Positions 43,437 to 51,685 of a stretch of DNA of 64,000 nt are shown piece after piece. A program made the translations under genes and the position numbers. The first letter of the stretch is position 1, and each line of letters starts with the position of its first letter. The notes under the pieces are model-generated. The model was given only the letters and a program-made list of their open reading frames with translations. It made no database searches and had not been told where the DNA came from. The DNA comes from an uncultured Prevotella sp. (GTDB lineage Bacteria; Bacteroidota; Bacteroidia; Bacteroidales; Bacteroidaceae): NCBI GenBank assembly GCA_905233165.1, contig CAJODL010000004.1:21377-85376 (forward strand). Reading direction: 5' to 3'.

Positions 43437-43472
43437 AAACCCTGAAAGCTTTTTGCATAACTTTCAGGGTTT
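43437..43472 (-). terminator. Terminator of the secreted-protein operon
   Basis: AAACCCTGAAAG (43437-43448) and CTTTCAGGGTTT (43461-43472) form a perfect 12-bp stem with a 12-nt loop, 22 nt past the stop of the gene at 43495. Confidence 0.8.
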
Positions 43473-43494
43473 ACTATAATTAAATAATGAATTT

Positions 43495-44103
43495 TTACTT
43501 CTTTATAGCTCCAACAGCATTGTACTCCTTGTTACCTTTCTTGATGATGATTTCACCATTCTTATAGTACTTGCCGTCAGCCTGCATGCCGTCAGCATTT
43601 ATATCCTTAATGCCTGTAGCACCCTTGGTAACGTTGATAGTGAATTCTGTCTCTTTAGCTATCTTCTGACGATTCAGATTCGTGATGTTGACTTGGGTTA
43701 CCTGAATCTGGTAGGTTCCGTCAGCTAAGTCTTCTTTTGCTAGTATAGGAATAATAGCCAACTCACCTGAAGCCTTCTTGAAAGCTAATTCACTTTGGTT
43801 TATTATAAGTACAAGTATGTCACCATTGTCCTTGTCAAGTGCTGTTGCAGTGTGACTCCTTTGACATATACTACCCTTATCAACAATGTAATCGGGTCCA
43901 TCCTTTTCAATAGAAATACCATCAGGCATGGTAAGAACAAATTGTACAGAAGTTGCTGTTGCATCCGTGTTTTCATCGATACTGAATGTCAGATCTGCAG
44001 TGCCATCTTCAAGTGTAACATTTGGACAAACAATCTTCTGTGCCATTGCAGAGCCACTTATAAGAATAGCTGCCGCTGTGATTAATGACTTTATCTTTTT
44101 CAT
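43495..44103 (-). CDS. Secreted cohesin-like protein with Prevotella-type C-terminal tail
   Basis: This 202-residue protein has the signal peptide MKKIKSLITAAAILISGSAMA. Residues 25-155 form a cohesin-like beta-sandwich (TSVQFVLTMPDGISIEKDG, then ELAFKKASGELAIIPILAKEDLADGTYQIQVTQVNITN). The tail GIKDINADGMQADGKYYKNGEIIIKKGNKEYNAVG resembles C-terminal sorting-type tails of Prevotella surface proteins. It is last in a series of four secreted proteins, 43 nt after the previous gene, with a terminator downstream. The cohesin assignment is by pattern only. Confidence 0.72.
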   Translation of the reverse strand: MKKIKSLITAAAILISGSAMAQKIVCPNVTLEDGTADLTFSIDENTDATATSVQFVLTMPDGISIEKDGPDYIVDKGSICQRSHTATALDKDNGDILVLIINQSELAFKKASGELAIIPILAKEDLADGTYQIQVTQVNITNLNRQKIAKETEFTINVTKGATGIKDINADGMQADGKYYKNGEIIIKKGNKEYNAVGAIKK

Positions 44104-44146
44104 AATTTTGGTGCTTAAAAGTTAAAAAAACATTTATGTATAATGA

Positions 44147-44815
44147 TTAGTTCTTCAACATGATGTGAATAATCTCCTGAATGTCGGTTATATCAACAAC
44201 TTCGTCTTCATTAGCATCAGCATCAATATTATATCCACTTTGCAACATGATGTGGATAACTTCTTGGATGTCAGTAACATCAATACCATTATCATCGTTC
44301 GCATCTCCACGGAGGAATGCAATCAGATCAGAAGCTGATGCCTCTGGCTTAACAGCTCTCAAACCAGTAGTGTTGGTTATCTCTTGGCTTGCAATGCTTA
44401 CTTCTACAGTACCCTTTGTGAGGTCCTTAGATGCTACCAAAGGAATATTAAGAATTGCACCAGATGTACCAGCAAAAGCACTTGCGTCCTTTGGGAAACA
44501 AACAACCCTAACAGCACCATCGCTTTGCTCAGCACTGGCGATAACTAAGTCTGATGATGTAGATCTGCTATCCTTGTCGCTGACACTAAACTGGTAGGTG
44601 CCTTCTTCGTTTGTTGCGATTTCCACACCTGCAGGCAAATAGATGTCACAGCAGAAGGCTGCAGCGTCTGTGAGGTCGGAATTGTCCATGTCAAGCGTAA
44701 TGGTTTTCTGTTCGCCAATACCCATTCTGAACGACTCAACCTTCAGCGTTGTCGTTTGTGCGTCAACATTCATGCTCAGGAGAACTGATGCAATTAGTGC
44801 AAAAAGTTTTTTCAT
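44147..44815 (-). CDS. Secreted protein with cohesin-like and dockerin-like domains
   Basis: A 222-residue protein with signal peptide MKKLFALIASVLLSMNVDA. Residues 22-155 form a cohesin-like beta-sandwich (MGIGEQKTITLDMDNSD, AAFCCDIYLPAGVEI, then ILNIPLVASKDLTKGTVEVSIASQEITN). The C-terminus carries two dockerin-type calcium loops, GDANDDNGIDVTDIQEVIHIML and ADANEDEVVDITDIQEIIHIMLKN. Cohesin and dockerin modules normally occur on separate partners; both in one small protein suggests self-association or a shared scaffold. It has its own promoter at 44847-44877. Confidence 0.75.
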   Translation of the reverse strand: MKKLFALIASVLLSMNVDAQTTTLKVESFRMGIGEQKTITLDMDNSDLTDAAAFCCDIYLPAGVEIATNEEGTYQFSVSDKDSRSTSSDLVIASAEQSDGAVRVVCFPKDASAFAGTSGAILNIPLVASKDLTKGTVEVSIASQEITNTTGLRAVKPEASASDLIAFLRGDANDDNGIDVTDIQEVIHIMLQSGYNIDADANEDEVVDITDIQEIIHIMLKN

Positions 44816-44846
44816 AATATTTCAGTTTTAAATTATTCTCTGGGTG

Positions 44847-44877
44847 CAAAGTTAAGTAAAAAAAATGTTACTTCCAA
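44847..44877 (-). promoter_or_regulatory. Promoter of the cohesin/dockerin gene pair
   Basis: The minus strand has TTG (44875-44877), 20 nt, then TAACTTTG (44847-44854), 31 nt upstream of the gene at 44815. Confidence 0.7.
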
Positions 44878-44933
44878 GAAAAAAGTGAGTTTTTTTAAAA
44901 AATGATGTAATTTTTACGAAATTTGGGTGTTTG

Positions 44934-44965
44934 CCCCCCCCCTCCCTTTTGTAAGGGGAGGGGAG
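44934..44965 (-). repeat. GC-rich post-stop hairpin, copy 4, with C9 tract
   Basis: CCCTCCC (44940-44946) and GGGAGGG (44956-44962) form a stem just after the stop of the gene at 44975. A run of nine C residues (44934-44942) overlaps one arm. Confidence 0.6.
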
Positions 44966-44974
44966 TACTAATAC

Positions 44975-46450
44975 TTATTCGTTAGGGAACTTGCCGTTTT
45001 TGACGTAGTTTAAAATAAACATTATATCAGGCAAGTTGACTTCTCCATCATTGTTGGCATCAGCAACTTCTGTTACTTCTTCAGCATCAAGAATGATACT
45101 GGTAACAGATGTCGCATCATCCGCATTTACAACGCCATCACAATTGGCATCACCATTGTGATATACGGAAATACGACCATTACGTGTAGATGCTGTAATA
45201 ATATTGTTGTCCGAATCCGTTACAGTAACTTGATTAATCTTTATAGGATACCCTTTTCCTGTAATAATATTATCAGGAATAGGAACAGTGAAAACAATGA
45301 CAGCAGCATTTCCTGCAGGCACTTCTCCGCCGATGAATGATAGTATGTATGTTGTATCATTTACCGCTTTACATGACACAGTATATCCTGTTGCTCGCTC
45401 AGACATACCAACACTTTTAAGGTCAGGTGGTATTTCTTCTGGGAAGGTTAATTGGAAAGTCATATCCTTCAAAGTTCTTACACTTGACAGATAGATAGGG
45501 TATTTTACAACTGCTCCTGGTTTTGTAACCTTATTCATTAGGAAAAATGCATCCTTTGTTGTTGTTGGTGTGCTTGGTTCCGATGGGCTGTCTGGATTAA
45601 ACTCCCAGCGTGCCTCAAAGTTCTGTACTGCCTCATCCGTTACTGTGTATGAGAACTGCATTAACTGAGAATACAATTCACCATTCAGATACCATCCAGA
45701 GAATGTATAACCACTATTAGAATATGCATATATGGTAATAGAACTTCCTATCAAAACACGTTGTGAACTGAAATTCGTTGTTCCTCCATCTGTTGCAGAA
45801 GCCGTAATTGTTCTACTTAACACAGGTTCACTCGGTTCAATTGGATTTCCTGGGTTAAATACAAAGCGTCCTGTTAGCATCACGTGTTTAGCTGTAGTGG
45901 TATAGCTATATGTTGCATCTTTGGAAATTATGTTTCCTTCTGTATCATACCATCCGTCAAAATAAAAATCTGTTTCCGGATATGCTTGTAATGTAACTTG
46001 TTTGTTTGCAAGATAACTACCTCCACCATAAACTCTGCCACCTTCTGTAGCAACAAGCGCCAATTTATAGAACATAATTGTACTTGGTTCTGCAGGGTCT
46101 GCAGGAGAATCTGGATCAAATACATAATTGGCAGTCAATGTCTCATGCCCCTCTTGTTTAATATAGCTGAAACTTTTTGTTGTAGAAACAATCTCCCCTT
46201 CAGCATTTGTCCAATTGACAAATCGGAAAGCTGTATTACCATAGGTGTTGAGGCTTACCTTCTTGCCTGGGGAATAAAGACCACTGCCTGATGCAGAGCC
46301 TGCCTCAGATGGGTTGACTCGTAGTGTAAGGCGCATAGCTGGCTGTTCAGGCTCAGGAGGGTTGGCAGGATTGAATGTGTCATCCTGCGCCCATATGCTG
46401 ATGCTGCCAAACAGCAGCATCAGCATTGTCAGATATCTAATACGTATCAT
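44975..46450 (-). CDS. Secreted InlB-repeat protein with cohesin-like and dockerin-like domains
   Basis: A 491-residue protein with signal peptide MIRIRYLTMLMLLFGSISIWA. Three InlB_B/Big-like repeats lie in about 35-290 (RFVNWTNAEGEIV, YFDGWYDTEGNII, FSGWYLNGELY), separated by Pro/Glu-rich linkers such as NPGNPIEPSEP. A cohesin-like domain follows (about 305-425, SVRTLKDMTFQLTFPEEIPP). Two dockerin-type loops (GDANCDGVVNADD and ADANNDGEVNLPD) end in NYVKNGKFPNE, matching the endings of the proteins at 10758 and 15658. It starts 12 nt after the gene at 46463 and is therefore in the same operon. Probably surface-associated. Confidence 0.78.
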   Translation of the reverse strand: MIRIRYLTMLMLLFGSISIWAQDDTFNPANPPEPEQPAMRLTLRVNPSEAGSASGSGLYSPGKKVSLNTYGNTAFRFVNWTNAEGEIVSTTKSFSYIKQEGHETLTANYVFDPDSPADPAEPSTIMFYKLALVATEGGRVYGGGSYLANKQVTLQAYPETDFYFDGWYDTEGNIISKDATYSYTTTAKHVMLTGRFVFNPGNPIEPSEPVLSRTITASATDGGTTNFSSQRVLIGSSITIYAYSNSGYTFSGWYLNGELYSQLMQFSYTVTDEAVQNFEARWEFNPDSPSEPSTPTTTKDAFFLMNKVTKPGAVVKYPIYLSSVRTLKDMTFQLTFPEEIPPDLKSVGMSERATGYTVSCKAVNDTTYILSFIGGEVPAGNAAVIVFTVPIPDNIITGKGYPIKINQVTVTDSDNNIITASTRNGRISVYHNGDANCDGVVNADDATSVTSIILDAEEVTEVADANNDGEVNLPDIMFILNYVKNGKFPNE

Positions 46451-46462
46451 AATTACCTCGCC

Positions 46463-49400
46463 TTATTTGTTAATGACAGTTTTCTTGCCGTTTACGATGA
46501 ATATACCTCTCTGTGGATTTGCCACACGCTGTCCATTCAGGTTGTAGTATATCTTTTCAACAGACTGTTTGCCTTGTACTGCATTTATGTCAGTTACGAC
46601 ACTACCTCCAACGCGGAGCATGAAACGGCTTTCGTTTGTTCCTGCATCAGCTGTGAAGGTGTAGTTGCCATCATTGGCAAGGTCAGTTTCTATGCCTGTT
46701 TCATTGTCTACAAGCACAATGTTCTGGAACTGACAGCGTGGAGAAGAAATAGTATATTCACCACTCTGGGCAACCTTTATACCGAGTTTCTCCGTACCGT
46801 CACCTAACGGACGTTCGTCGATAGCAAGTGGCTCGTCATTTGTTATAGCGTAAATCTGTGGCACAGAAGCATCCATAGAGAAGAATTTAGAAGCATCGCG
46901 GCTCAGTTCATAGTCCATAGACGCTGCGGGGTTCATTACGAAACGTGTCTTGTCCGTTTGTTCACCATTGCTCAGTTCTACGTCAATGAGTTTGCGCTCA
47001 CCAGTGGTTTGCGTAATGCCTCTGTTAGCAGCACGGGCACCATTCTGACTTTCAATTACATCAGTCAACTGTCTGCCATCAATTGGGAAAGAAATCTCGT
47101 TTATCTCATCTGGACATTGTACAAATATGGCTTCAAGAGGCTTAATGGCGTAATCATCATCAATGATGCTGTATGCAACATATTTCCTGTTATCCATATC
47201 CCATACGGTAATAGGGGCAGTGAAATTCAACTTGTGAATATTGTAATATGTCTGCCAAGGATTACCCACAAGATTCCAGCCCTTATTGGCAGCTATTTCA
47301 GAAGGATTTGCTGCCAGAGCCTTTTTAAATTCTTTGTTTGAAAGAATATTCTGCTTTGAAGCATTGTTCTGGGCAACAAACTTTGAATAAGCAGCTTTGG
47401 CTGTCTGATAGATGAATCCTGTACCTGCAGGAATAATATCGTCCTTTGAATAGTTCTTCCAATTATTGCCAGTACCATTCTGAGCACGAGAAGCACCGTC
47501 ATAGTAACGGATTGCATAACTGGTAGCTTGACCGTTTTCATAACTGTGAGTTTCTATGTCGCCAACCTTTGTGTCAAACGGAAGAGTCATAAAATACCAT
47601 GTCTTCTCTGGGGTAAGAACCCATTCCTGCAGATTGCCTGTTATAGTCGTGTTGTCACTATTGCCAAGCATCATACCCCATTGTTGATCAATATTACCAT
47701 TATTATAGAATCTTATAGGGCTGAAGTCAATGCTCAAATCCTTAATCTCTTGAACGTCGTCACCATTGATAGTAATATTTCCTTCATACCTGACATTTAG
47801 ATTAGGTGTACCGCCTATGCGCTGACCAGGATTCAGAACTAATGGTTTGCGGATGTTCCAATCGGTCAAATCTGCACTATTAAAGCCTTCAACATTGCAC
47901 TGATACCAGTAGGGGTCAAGTTTGTAGGCATTTACGAGGAAGTCAGGCACTTGTAGCGTAATGTTACCAAGAGTATTACCTTCAAAGAAATCTTGATGGT
48001 TGTATGACACAACTGTTGGAGACATAAGTTTTACCTTGTTCAGTTTAGGGCAGTTGGATACTTGCGGAGATACTCCATATCTATCATTGCTATAAGCATA
48101 TGTAAAACTTGTGGGCCACTCTGCATAAACTAAATTTTGGCAATTATTAAAGGCACGATAATTTACCGTCATATCCTCGCTCACAAAGAGTGAATCCGTA
48201 GCTGTATTCTTAAAGGCATATTCTTCTATAGTTTGCAATGACTCTGGGAAACGCGCATTGAAAAGCCAACAATCGCTAAAAGCCCATTGTCCGATTGATG
48301 ATATACCCTCAGGTATAGTGAATGTACGCAAACTATTACATCCAGAGAAACAATATTCAGGTATTTTGACAGTTTTTGAAGGGAAGACTGCATTTTCCAA
48401 GTATTTACAATCATAGAATGCACTTCTTTCAATTGTAGTTATCCCATCATTCATATACGCTGCATTTATTTTTGATTGTTCAAATGCCATTCTACCAATA
48501 GTTTTCATAGAAGATGGGAATATTATCTCGCTTTCCACATTTGATTGATAGAAGGCTTTTTCACCAATTTCTGTCAGTCCTTGTGGTAGTTTTATATCAT
48601 GTAAGAATGGGAACTTACTACCTTCAAAAATACTTGCTGGCATTGGAGCGGTAGCTGTAGCTCCCGACATGTCTATGCTGAATGCATTCACCATAAGTCC
48701 GATTGTTGTCCAGTCATCGCTGCCAATAATACCACTAACAACAATCTTTTTCACACTTGATACAGGGTCAACCATTTTAAGTACCTCTGTACCAAGTTGT
48801 CCCTCTACAGTCGTTGTTGCAGGAGTAATTGTTGGAGTGTTCTGTATTCCTATTTCACTTAGATAATGCCATTCTGTACCTGACCATGTAGAAGCGTTGT
48901 TATAAAAACATGTCCACACTATATCGTGTTTTCCTGGTGAAAGTTCAACGAAGTAGCGTCTTGAAGTAATAGAATTATTGCCACTTATAGTCTGTACGAA
49001 CTCACCATCTACATACACATGCATTGTAGCAGAGCCATTAGCCCTATATGTATATACTAATGTAGCATCATTATCTACATTTACTGATGCTTTTAATGTA
49101 GAAGTTTTTTCCAACGCAGAAGAGTTCTTGTAAACATCCCAAAGAAGTTGCGATTTGTCATTACTCAGTCTCCATCGGTTGTCTGTACTGTTTTGAAACA
49201 GTATTGGATATTCTGTCCATGTGGGAGATACATAGTTACCTGAAATCTCAAGGGCGTTTGCCAGTGTGCTCTGTGCTAACTCAAGTTCCTCTGTTGTGCT
49301 GGCAGGATTATCATAAATAGCATCATACTGAGTTACATAGAAATTATATTGGTCAGCAATCTCAAGATTGGTGAACAGTTTATGCTTAGCCATATAGTGT

Positions 49401-49912
49401 TCTGCATCTTCTACAGAGTATAGCACCCAGTGGATGCTACCCTCTGCGAGAGCAGGCGTTAGACGGTCACCGTTTGATCCGTCATATCCCACAAACTCAT
49501 CAGACTTGTAGTATGTAGTATTCTTCGGCGAACGCTGAATGGTGTATCCCTTACTTGACTCAGAGACGATGAAATAATCATACCAACTACCAGGATAGTT
49601 TGTGCTATAAACATAAGTGTCGTAAGCCACTAATGTATAATTGTTATCAGCCCATTTGATGGTGTAGCCATTATCTTCTTCAGTTGCGGTAATAACAACT
49701 TTTTCTCCATACGTTCCAAGTCCTGCATAGCTGGTATTAGTGGTGCTACGACAAAGGAACTTGTTCTCCATAACGTTATACAGATAATACGTTTTTCCGC
49801 TCTCTATGGTTTGTGGTTCAGGAAGTGTTGGGGCAACACGAGCCCATGTGCTTTGGATAGCACCAATGCTTACTACAACAATTGCAAGCAGAGTTCTTAA
49901 AATCTTTTTCAT
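46463..49912 (-). CDS. Large secreted LRR_5 surface protein with sorting-type C-terminal tail
   Basis: An 1149-residue protein with signal peptide MKKILRTLLAIVVVSIGAIQSTWA. Residues 35-160 form a beta-rich domain (TYYLYNVMENKFLCR). Another predicted carbohydrate-binding-like part spans about 225-350. A short BspA-type LRR_5 region (about 430-600) includes LTEIGEKAFYQSNVES and IERSAFYDCKYLENAVFP. A long C-terminal half contains PGQRIGG and MTLPFDTKVGDIE. The final tail KIYYNLNGQRVANPQRGIFIVNGKK resembles the second half of Bacteroidetes secretion (T9SS-like) C-terminal tails. It lacks dockerin loops. It heads the operon and has an unusual 590-nt upstream region with an RNA-like element. Confidence 0.82.
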   Translation of the reverse strand: MKKILRTLLAIVVVSIGAIQSTWARVAPTLPEPQTIESGKTYYLYNVMENKFLCRSTTNTSYAGLGTYGEKVVITATEEDNGYTIKWADNNYTLVAYDTYVYSTNYPGSWYDYFIVSESSKGYTIQRSPKNTTYYKSDEFVGYDGSNGDRLTPALAEGSIHWVLYSVEDAEHYMAKHKLFTNLEIADQYNFYVTQYDAIYDNPASTTEELELAQSTLANALEISGNYVSPTWTEYPILFQNSTDNRWRLSNDKSQLLWDVYKNSSALEKTSTLKASVNVDNDATLVYTYRANGSATMHVYVDGEFVQTISGNNSITSRRYFVELSPGKHDIVWTCFYNNASTWSGTEWHYLSEIGIQNTPTITPATTTVEGQLGTEVLKMVDPVSSVKKIVVSGIIGSDDWTTIGLMVNAFSIDMSGATATAPMPASIFEGSKFPFLHDIKLPQGLTEIGEKAFYQSNVESEIIFPSSMKTIGRMAFEQSKINAAYMNDGITTIERSAFYDCKYLENAVFPSKTVKIPEYCFSGCNSLRTFTIPEGISSIGQWAFSDCWLFNARFPESLQTIEEYAFKNTATDSLFVSEDMTVNYRAFNNCQNLVYAEWPTSFTYAYSNDRYGVSPQVSNCPKLNKVKLMSPTVVSYNHQDFFEGNTLGNITLQVPDFLVNAYKLDPYWYQCNVEGFNSADLTDWNIRKPLVLNPGQRIGGTPNLNVRYEGNITINGDDVQEIKDLSIDFSPIRFYNNGNIDQQWGMMLGNSDNTTITGNLQEWVLTPEKTWYFMTLPFDTKVGDIETHSYENGQATSYAIRYYDGASRAQNGTGNNWKNYSKDDIIPAGTGFIYQTAKAAYSKFVAQNNASKQNILSNKEFKKALAANPSEIAANKGWNLVGNPWQTYYNIHKLNFTAPITVWDMDNRKYVAYSIIDDDYAIKPLEAIFVQCPDEINEISFPIDGRQLTDVIESQNGARAANRGITQTTGERKLIDVELSNGEQTDKTRFVMNPAASMDYELSRDASKFFSMDASVPQIYAITNDEPLAIDERPLGDGTEKLGIKVAQSGEYTISSPRCQFQNIVLVDNETGIETDLANDGNYTFTADAGTNESRFMLRVGGSVVTDINAVQGKQSVEKIYYNLNGQRVANPQRGIFIVNGKKTVINK

Positions 49913-50110
49913 AACTGTTACATTTTTTTTATTTGTTAATAAATAGTGTTAAGTTTCTATTTTTGAGTCTATACAACATCATCGGCATCTGTCTGATTGT
50001 CGAAGAATAACATTCCACTTTAAACAACAATTGTGTTCTGATGCAGTAACACTGTTTTCTGATTTTTTGAGGCTGCTATATATGTATATATATAATACGA
50101 AAAAAAAGCA

Positions 50111-50118
50111 CAAAGTTA
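50111..50118 (-). promoter_or_regulatory. -7 promoter element of the LRR gene at 46463-49912
   Basis: The minus strand reads TAACTTTG, giving a 5' leader of about 190 nt. It lies downstream of the 3' end of the candidate RNA at 50162-50490. No good -33 element. Confidence 0.45.
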
Positions 50119-50161
50119 AGTACAGTAACTCTGTTTTTTTGTCTCAGATGAATTTTACGGC

Positions 50162-50490
50162 ACAAAAAAAGCGTGAGAGCCTCTCCTTACTTATCTTCAT
50201 TCTGGCTCTGGTAAACCCTCAAACGAATAAGTAAAGATATAGCAACCCCACGCCGTGTATGCAATTGCTACTACGACGTAAGGTCGCCATATGCAATTTA
50301 ATCTACATACAGTGTGGGCGTTACATACTCTTTATCCTCGTTTGCTGAAATTTACCAGATTTCGAATGAAAGGATAAAGCGTGGAACGCCTTGATTACCT
50401 GGATGTCTCCCCAGGGTTTTTACCTGCCTTTACAGGTTTGCCCTCCGCTGAGAACAAGGTTCTTCGTGCAAGTACCTTATGAGAAACCTG
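50162..50490 (-). ncRNA. Candidate structured RNA of about 330 nt (RNA A)
   Basis: On the minus strand a consensus promoter (50496-50526) is followed by a dense set of stems. AAACCTG (50484-50490) pairs with CAGGTTT (50433-50439). AACGCC (50385-50390) pairs with GGCGTT (50317-50322), enclosing GGATAAA (50372-50378) with TTTATCC (50331-50337). CATACA (50306-50311) pairs with TGTATG (50256-50261), enclosing GCAATT/AATTGC and a CGAC/GTCG hairpin. The 3' end has an AGAGCC/GGCTCT stem and a T7 run at 50164-50170. No convincing ORF fits. It lacks the RNase P and tmRNA hallmark sequences I would expect. It may be a free RNA or an attenuated leader of the LRR gene. Confidence 0.6.
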
Positions 50491-50495
50491 CGCTG

Positions 50496-50526
50496 CAAAA
50501 TTAAGGATTATTTTTTATTTGTGCAA
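50496..50526 (-). promoter_or_regulatory. Promoter of RNA A
   Basis: The minus strand has TTG (50524-50526), 20 nt, then TAATTTTG (50496-50503). The sequence after it, CAGCGC, matches that after the promoter of RNA B (62389-62394). Confidence 0.72.
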
Positions 50527-50612
50527 GAAAACTTGTAAAAATTTTCAAAAAATAAGTTTAGACATAAAATTCTGAAAGCAAAACCTACATAACGTGTATG
50601 TAAAAATTATAA

Positions 50613-50648
50613 GCCCCTATATATACATATAAGTATATATATAGGGGC
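50613..50648. other. Long AT-core hairpin with GCCCC/GGGGC ends
   Basis: GCCCCTATATATAC pairs with a near-complete complement around a short loop. It could be a bidirectional terminator; no flanking gene clearly needs it. Confidence 0.55.
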
Positions 50649-50704
50649 ATGTATATTAATTTTGTTTATACATGTTATCTTTGCTCGATGAAAAGAAATT
50701 TTTC

Positions 50705-50764
50705 CTGCAGTGCAGAGTAAATATTTTTTGAGTGCACTGGAAAAAGTTCTACTCTGCACTGCAG
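50705..50764. promoter_or_regulatory. Perfect 15-bp inverted repeat with palindromic centre
   Basis: CTGCAGTGCAGAGTA (50705-50719) is exactly inverted as TACTCTGCACTGCAG (50750-50764). The 30-nt spacer carries AGTGCACT, a related palindrome. It sits about 20 nt after a TATCTTTG (50676-50683, plus strand). It could be a multi-site operator or an RNA hairpin. No gene is clearly attached to it. Confidence 0.5.
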
Positions 50765-50927
50765 AAAAAAGCAGACTGGCTTGCTAAAGTTGAACTCGTA
50801 GGCAGGTATTTTTTACTCAATAAATGCCAAGATTTAATCATAATTATTGTTAAAATAGCATGTTAGGAGTTAAAATAATTAACAACCGTGACGACATTTT
50901 AGTCATCGTTGTTTTTGACAAAGATTG

Positions 50928-51029
50928 TAACTTTGTAGCGGTTTCCAAGAGGTGAGTGTAATGCAAAGGAGAATGGTCTGTATATATATAAATAATAATA
51001 AACAACAGCCCCCTATATAAGGGGGGCTG
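50928..51029 (+). ncRNA. Possible small transcript with terminator hairpin
   Basis: TAACTTTG (50928-50935) could start a plus-strand transcript ending at a strong hairpin, CAGCCCCC (51006-51013) with GGGGGCTG (51022-51029). It contains a 19-codon ORF (50961-51020) behind an AAGAGGTG-like ribosome site. No clear -33 element and no T-run are present, so this is weak. Confidence 0.3.
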
Positions 51030-51175
51030 TGTAGTAAATAAATTAAAAAATTAAATAAAAATGGAACTGCAACGCGAAAAAATAGGACTTAAAGTCTAAT
51101 ATGATGACCCTGAATTGAGTATAAGCGATCTTTGAAATATTGATACAAATATTAGTGATGTTTTGTGACAAACGA

Positions 51176-51208
51176 AAAATCCCCTCTTCATATTGAATGA
51201 AGAGGGGA
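51176..51208 (-). terminator. Intrinsic terminator of the arabinose operon
   Basis: CCCCTCTTCA (51181-51190) pairs exactly with TGAAGAGGGG (51198-51207), and T5 follows on the minus strand. It lies 31 nt past the rpiB stop. Confidence 0.9.
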
Positions 51209-51238
51209 GATTTGGATAATATTTTCAGATGTGTGTTT

Positions 51239-51673
51239 TTACATCTTATCAATGCGCAACTGATGTCTTCCAGCCTCGAATGGAGTTTTAAGGTATTCAT
51301 CAATGATTGCTGCTGCTTCTTTGTTGGTAATGAAGCGTCCTGGCAGCACGAGACAATTGGCATTGTTATGCTGACGTATGAGATGTGCAATCTCTACGTT
51401 CCAACACAGACCGGCACGCACTCCATGATGTTTGTTGAGCGTCATTGCCATGCCTTCGCCAGAGCCACAGATGCCGATGCCGCATCCTACTACACCTGCC
51501 TCGATGTCCTCTGCAAGAGGGTGGGCGAAGTCTGGATAGTCACATGGACGGTCACTGTATGTTCCGAAGTCTTTGTATTCTATACCTTTCTCCTCAAGAT
51601 ATTGGAGAACGAATTGCTTAAGTGGAAAGCCTGCGTGGTCGCTGGCTACTCCTATGATTTTACTTGCTGCCAT
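51239..51673 (-). CDS. rpiB: Ribose-5-phosphate isomerase B
   Basis: RpiB interconverts ribose 5-phosphate and ribulose 5-phosphate. The 144-residue protein starts with GVASDHAGFPLKQFV. It has the active-site Cys motif GCGIGICGSGEGMAM near residue 65 and HHGVRAGLC with the catalytic His near residue 100. It is the last gene of the arabinose operon, 12 nt after transketolase, and the strong terminator follows. Confidence 0.95.
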   Translation of the reverse strand: MAASKIIGVASDHAGFPLKQFVLQYLEEKGIEYKDFGTYSDRPCDYPDFAHPLAEDIEAGVVGCGIGICGSGEGMAMTLNKHHGVRAGLCWNVEIAHLIRQHNNANCLVLPGRFITNKEAAAIIDEYLKTPFEAGRHQLRIDKM

Positions 51674-51685
51674 TATATTTATAAA

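Noticed and set aside
50031..50234. Plus-strand ORF of 67 codons
   Set aside because: It runs antisense across the 3' end of RNA A and a promoter, has biased low-complexity content and no ribosome site.
50162..50490. RNase P RNA or tmRNA
   Set aside because: The expected hallmark sequences (GAGGAAAGTCC and ACAGAAA for RNase P; a tag ORF and tRNA-like ends for tmRNA) are absent on both strands.
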